From contig CAWKMN010000009.1 in NCBI GenBank assembly GCA_963850765.1, forward strand, positions 124,001-188,000: 64,000 nucleotides of DNA. Direction: 5' to 3'. A program made the position numbers and the translations under genes. Every line of letters begins with the position of its first letter. Position 1 is the first letter of the stretch. Below the pieces are notes generated by a model. The model was not told where the DNA came from. It made no database searches and saw nothing but the letters and a program-made list of their open reading frames with translations. Source of the stretch: CAWKMN01 sp963850765. Lineage in GTDB: Bacteria > Chloroflexota > Anaerolineae > Aggregatilineales > Aggregatilineaceae. Positions 62,801-64,000 of the stretch are shown piece by piece.

Positions 62801-63033
62801 GCCGCCAGTGTCGAGCCGCGGAGACACCCGCGCCGCGCTCGCACCCTGGGCTGCGTGTTCGTCGGCTGCCTGGGCGGTGGCGGCTCCGAAAATCGGACCT
62901 GAACGGGCGTCTGCGGGACCTGCCGGTGGGTTGCCTCCAGCCGCTCGGTGATGTCATCCGGCGTGGGGGGAACCGGGCGCAGTCGTTTTGCGCCTGGGGC
63001 GGGCCGCTGGTTGTCGGCTGGATCAAAGCTCAT
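59826..63033 (-). CDS. Large anchored two-barrel protein: GH18-like domain plus inactive GH-A-like domain (four frameshifts)
   Basis: Reading through frame changes near 62325, 60887, 60695 and 60285 gives about 1069 residues. Order: cytoplasmic Pro-rich N terminus; membrane helix (LAALAIGLIVLALVALALYL); a beta-rich region; a GH18-type barrel (AAFVLSDPGYAGIVVDYRAL, LTVVLPAPTQIGDTLDSGGY, SKLILGLDASSIEDQGG); a Thr-Pro stalk; and a C-terminal barrel paralogous to the protein at 63414. In the second barrel the acid/base region reads DGIEVWREMNGRM, and the nucleophile motif CFTELGYLSPEG of the paralogue is CYTRLGYLSPEG, so the catalytic Glu is Arg and the domain is probably a binding module. In the GH18-like part only one Asp (VVDY) of the usual DxxDxDxE is visible. 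Start ATG 63033. Confidence 0.75.
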
Positions 63034-63413
63034 CGATTGAGCATCTCCGTATGGGTGATCGAATCAAAGCTTTCAGCTATCAGCATGATTCAGCGTTAAA
63101 GCCTATCCGTAAATGCCTGCATTCCGCAGGGGCGTATGGATGCAAGTGAACCAATCAGGCCGGAGATAACGCCCCTCACCCTGCCCTCTCCCCGGCCAAG
63201 CCAGGGAGAGGGTAAGAGGTGGCACTGTTCTCCCCCTCTCTAGCTCGGCTGGAGAGGGGGGTGGACCAAAGGTCGGAGGGGGGTGAGGCCCTTGCGTCCA
63301 TATCCGCGTTTACTTGCTAGACTGCATCAATCCGCCCCGGCCAAACCGAATTCCTGGATAGACGCTTGGCTTTTGTCTTTTGCTGACCGCTGACGGCTGA
63401 TAGCTGAACGCTC
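63034..63413. repeat. F words and family A hairpins
   Basis: GCTTTCAGCTATCAGCATG at 63068, family-A hairpins at 63172-63212 and 63228-63290, and F words (TGCTGACCGCTGACGGCTGA) at 63379-63410 touching the stop of the last gene. Confidence 0.6.
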
Positions 63414-64000
63414 TTATCGCAAACCGGCCAGCGAGTCACACGATGGGCAGCCGCCGCCAGGACGGATGATCGCGTAGCCCGCCATCGGATCGTCGCCGTA
63501 ATACGTGAAGTCCACGTTCCAGATGATCACGAGCCGGACCTTGCCGCTGCTGCGCGACAAACTCACGGCATCGCGCAACCACTGCGCCTGTTCGGCCACG
63601 GTGGTATCCGATCCCCAGGCGAAACTGCCGGGCAGCGGGCCTAACCCTTCCGGCGAGAGATAGCCCAGTTCGGTGAAGCACACCGGGCGCGCGCCGCCAA
63701 AAGCGCCATAGTAGGTGTTGACCATGCCCCAGAAGTAGCGGGTGAAATATTCACTGCGCGGATCGCCGCTGGTCTGGTTTGGACCGACGATGCCTTCGTT
63801 GTAATGCGCGCCGATGCAGTCCATATAGCGGGCCGCACCCGCCGCCGCCATCGCCCGCACATACACATCGTCGTTGCAGCCCTGCGCGGTACAGCCCGCC
63901 GCGCCAAAATAGCCCGTGGGAGCCAGCGCGCCGCTGATCACAGCCACGTTGGGATTTGCGGCCTTGATGGCGTTGTAGGCCGCGGCGAGAAGCTGCGTAT
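63414..64000 (-). CDS. Glycoside-hydrolase-like protein 3 (5' part outside window)
   Basis: The C-terminal about 195 residues of another GH-A-type barrel; the start lies beyond base 64000. Visible parts are LLAAAYNAIKAANPNVAVIS, GALAPTGYFGAAGC, YMDCIGAHYNEGIVGPNQTS, the nucleophile motif RPVCFTELGYLSPEGLGPLP with Glu intact, and the ending YAIIRPGGGCPSCDSLAGLR. It is clearly paralogous to the C-terminal domain of the preceding gene, sharing LGYLSPEG, EQAQWL and AGYAIIRPG, but it keeps the catalytic Glu. The shared C-terminal CPxCD pair may form a disulfide. Confidence 0.85.
   Translation of the reverse strand, partial: TQLLAAAYNAIKAANPNVAVISGALAPTGYFGAAGCTAQGCNDDVYVRAMAAAGAARYMDCIGAHYNEGIVGPNQTSGDPRSEYFTRYFWGMVNTYYGAFGGARPVCFTELGYLSPEGLGPLPGSFAWGSDTTVAEQAQWLRDAVSLSRSSGKVRLVIIWNVDFTYYGDDPMAGYAIIRPGGGCPSCDSLAGLR

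Overview
The window is about 60% GC bacterial DNA, most likely chromosomal and from a member of the Chloroflexota (Anaerolineae-like). This rests on the gene style: lipoproteins and anchored proteins with Thr-Pro linkers, an ECF sigma factor paired with a DUF5667-type protein, a serpin, a T-box before pheS, and very repeat-rich intergenic DNA. It is an inference; there is no rRNA gene to confirm it.

Layout. 1-9.6 kb (mostly minus strand): a membrane Ser/Thr kinase with TPR-like tail, xseA, fabI, a beta-propeller/LysM/L,D-transpeptidase lipoprotein and a serpin. 10.3-16.6 kb: a lactate permease, a TIR-like tail-anchored protein, a CAP-domain protein and a 2-hydroxyacid dehydrogenase. 17-22 kb: rtcB, a response regulator, tRNA-Gln and a small accessory cluster headed by an excisionase-like regulator with a good promoter and operator-like palindrome. 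22-29 kb: a monoacylglycerol-lipase-like hydrolase, the ECF sigma/DUF5667 pair, a thrombospondin-type-3 protein, a heme-binding-domain protein and an MFS carrier. 29.2-35.3 kb: a 6.1-kb segment bounded by inverted arrays of short repeats that resemble IS21-type ends. It carries a peroxiredoxin with an in-frame TGA exactly at the peroxidatic cysteine (a predicted selenoprotein), a polysaccharide deacetylase, a Cys-motif protein and two tandem degenerate kinase-like proteins. 35.4-42.6 kb: an RsmC-like methyltransferase, lpdA, a second methyltransferase, a probably inactive hydrolase lipoprotein, a response regulator, a propeller/LysM protein and a lone HicB. 42.6-52.2 kb: pheT, map, a molybdopterin-dehydrogenase FAD subunit, pheS behind a T-box, a membrane protein, ribonuclease Z and rtcA. 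52.6-64 kb: a GT-C glycosyltransferase, a DinB-like protein, a repeat protein and a run of membrane-anchored glycosidase-like paralogues.

How it works together. RNA repair and maturation is represented three times (rtcB, rnz, rtcA). Translation is represented by pheS/pheT/map/tRNA-Gln, with phenylalanine-responsive control of pheS. The envelope is served by the L,D-transpeptidase, the CAP, serpin and TSP3 proteins, the GT-C enzyme and the glycosidase-like cluster. Redox genes are lpdA, the peroxiredoxin, lctP and the dehydrogenases.

Two general cautions. Many conserved genes (kinase, serpin, rtcB, lpdA, pheT, pheS, rtcA, a large glycosidase-like gene) are broken by single-base indels, mostly in short G/C runs. 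I read these as sequence errors and give the whole gene. Intergenic space is filled with recurring hairpin families, labelled here A (C/T-rich, arms ending in GGTGAGG), B (GGGCGGGTTAACAAACCCGC type), C (GGGGCGTATTGCAATACGCC type), D (about 120-bp element with CGGATAA ends), E (inverted ACCGCAGAGACGCAGAG arms) and F (quasi-periodic 7-10-base words abutting gene ends).
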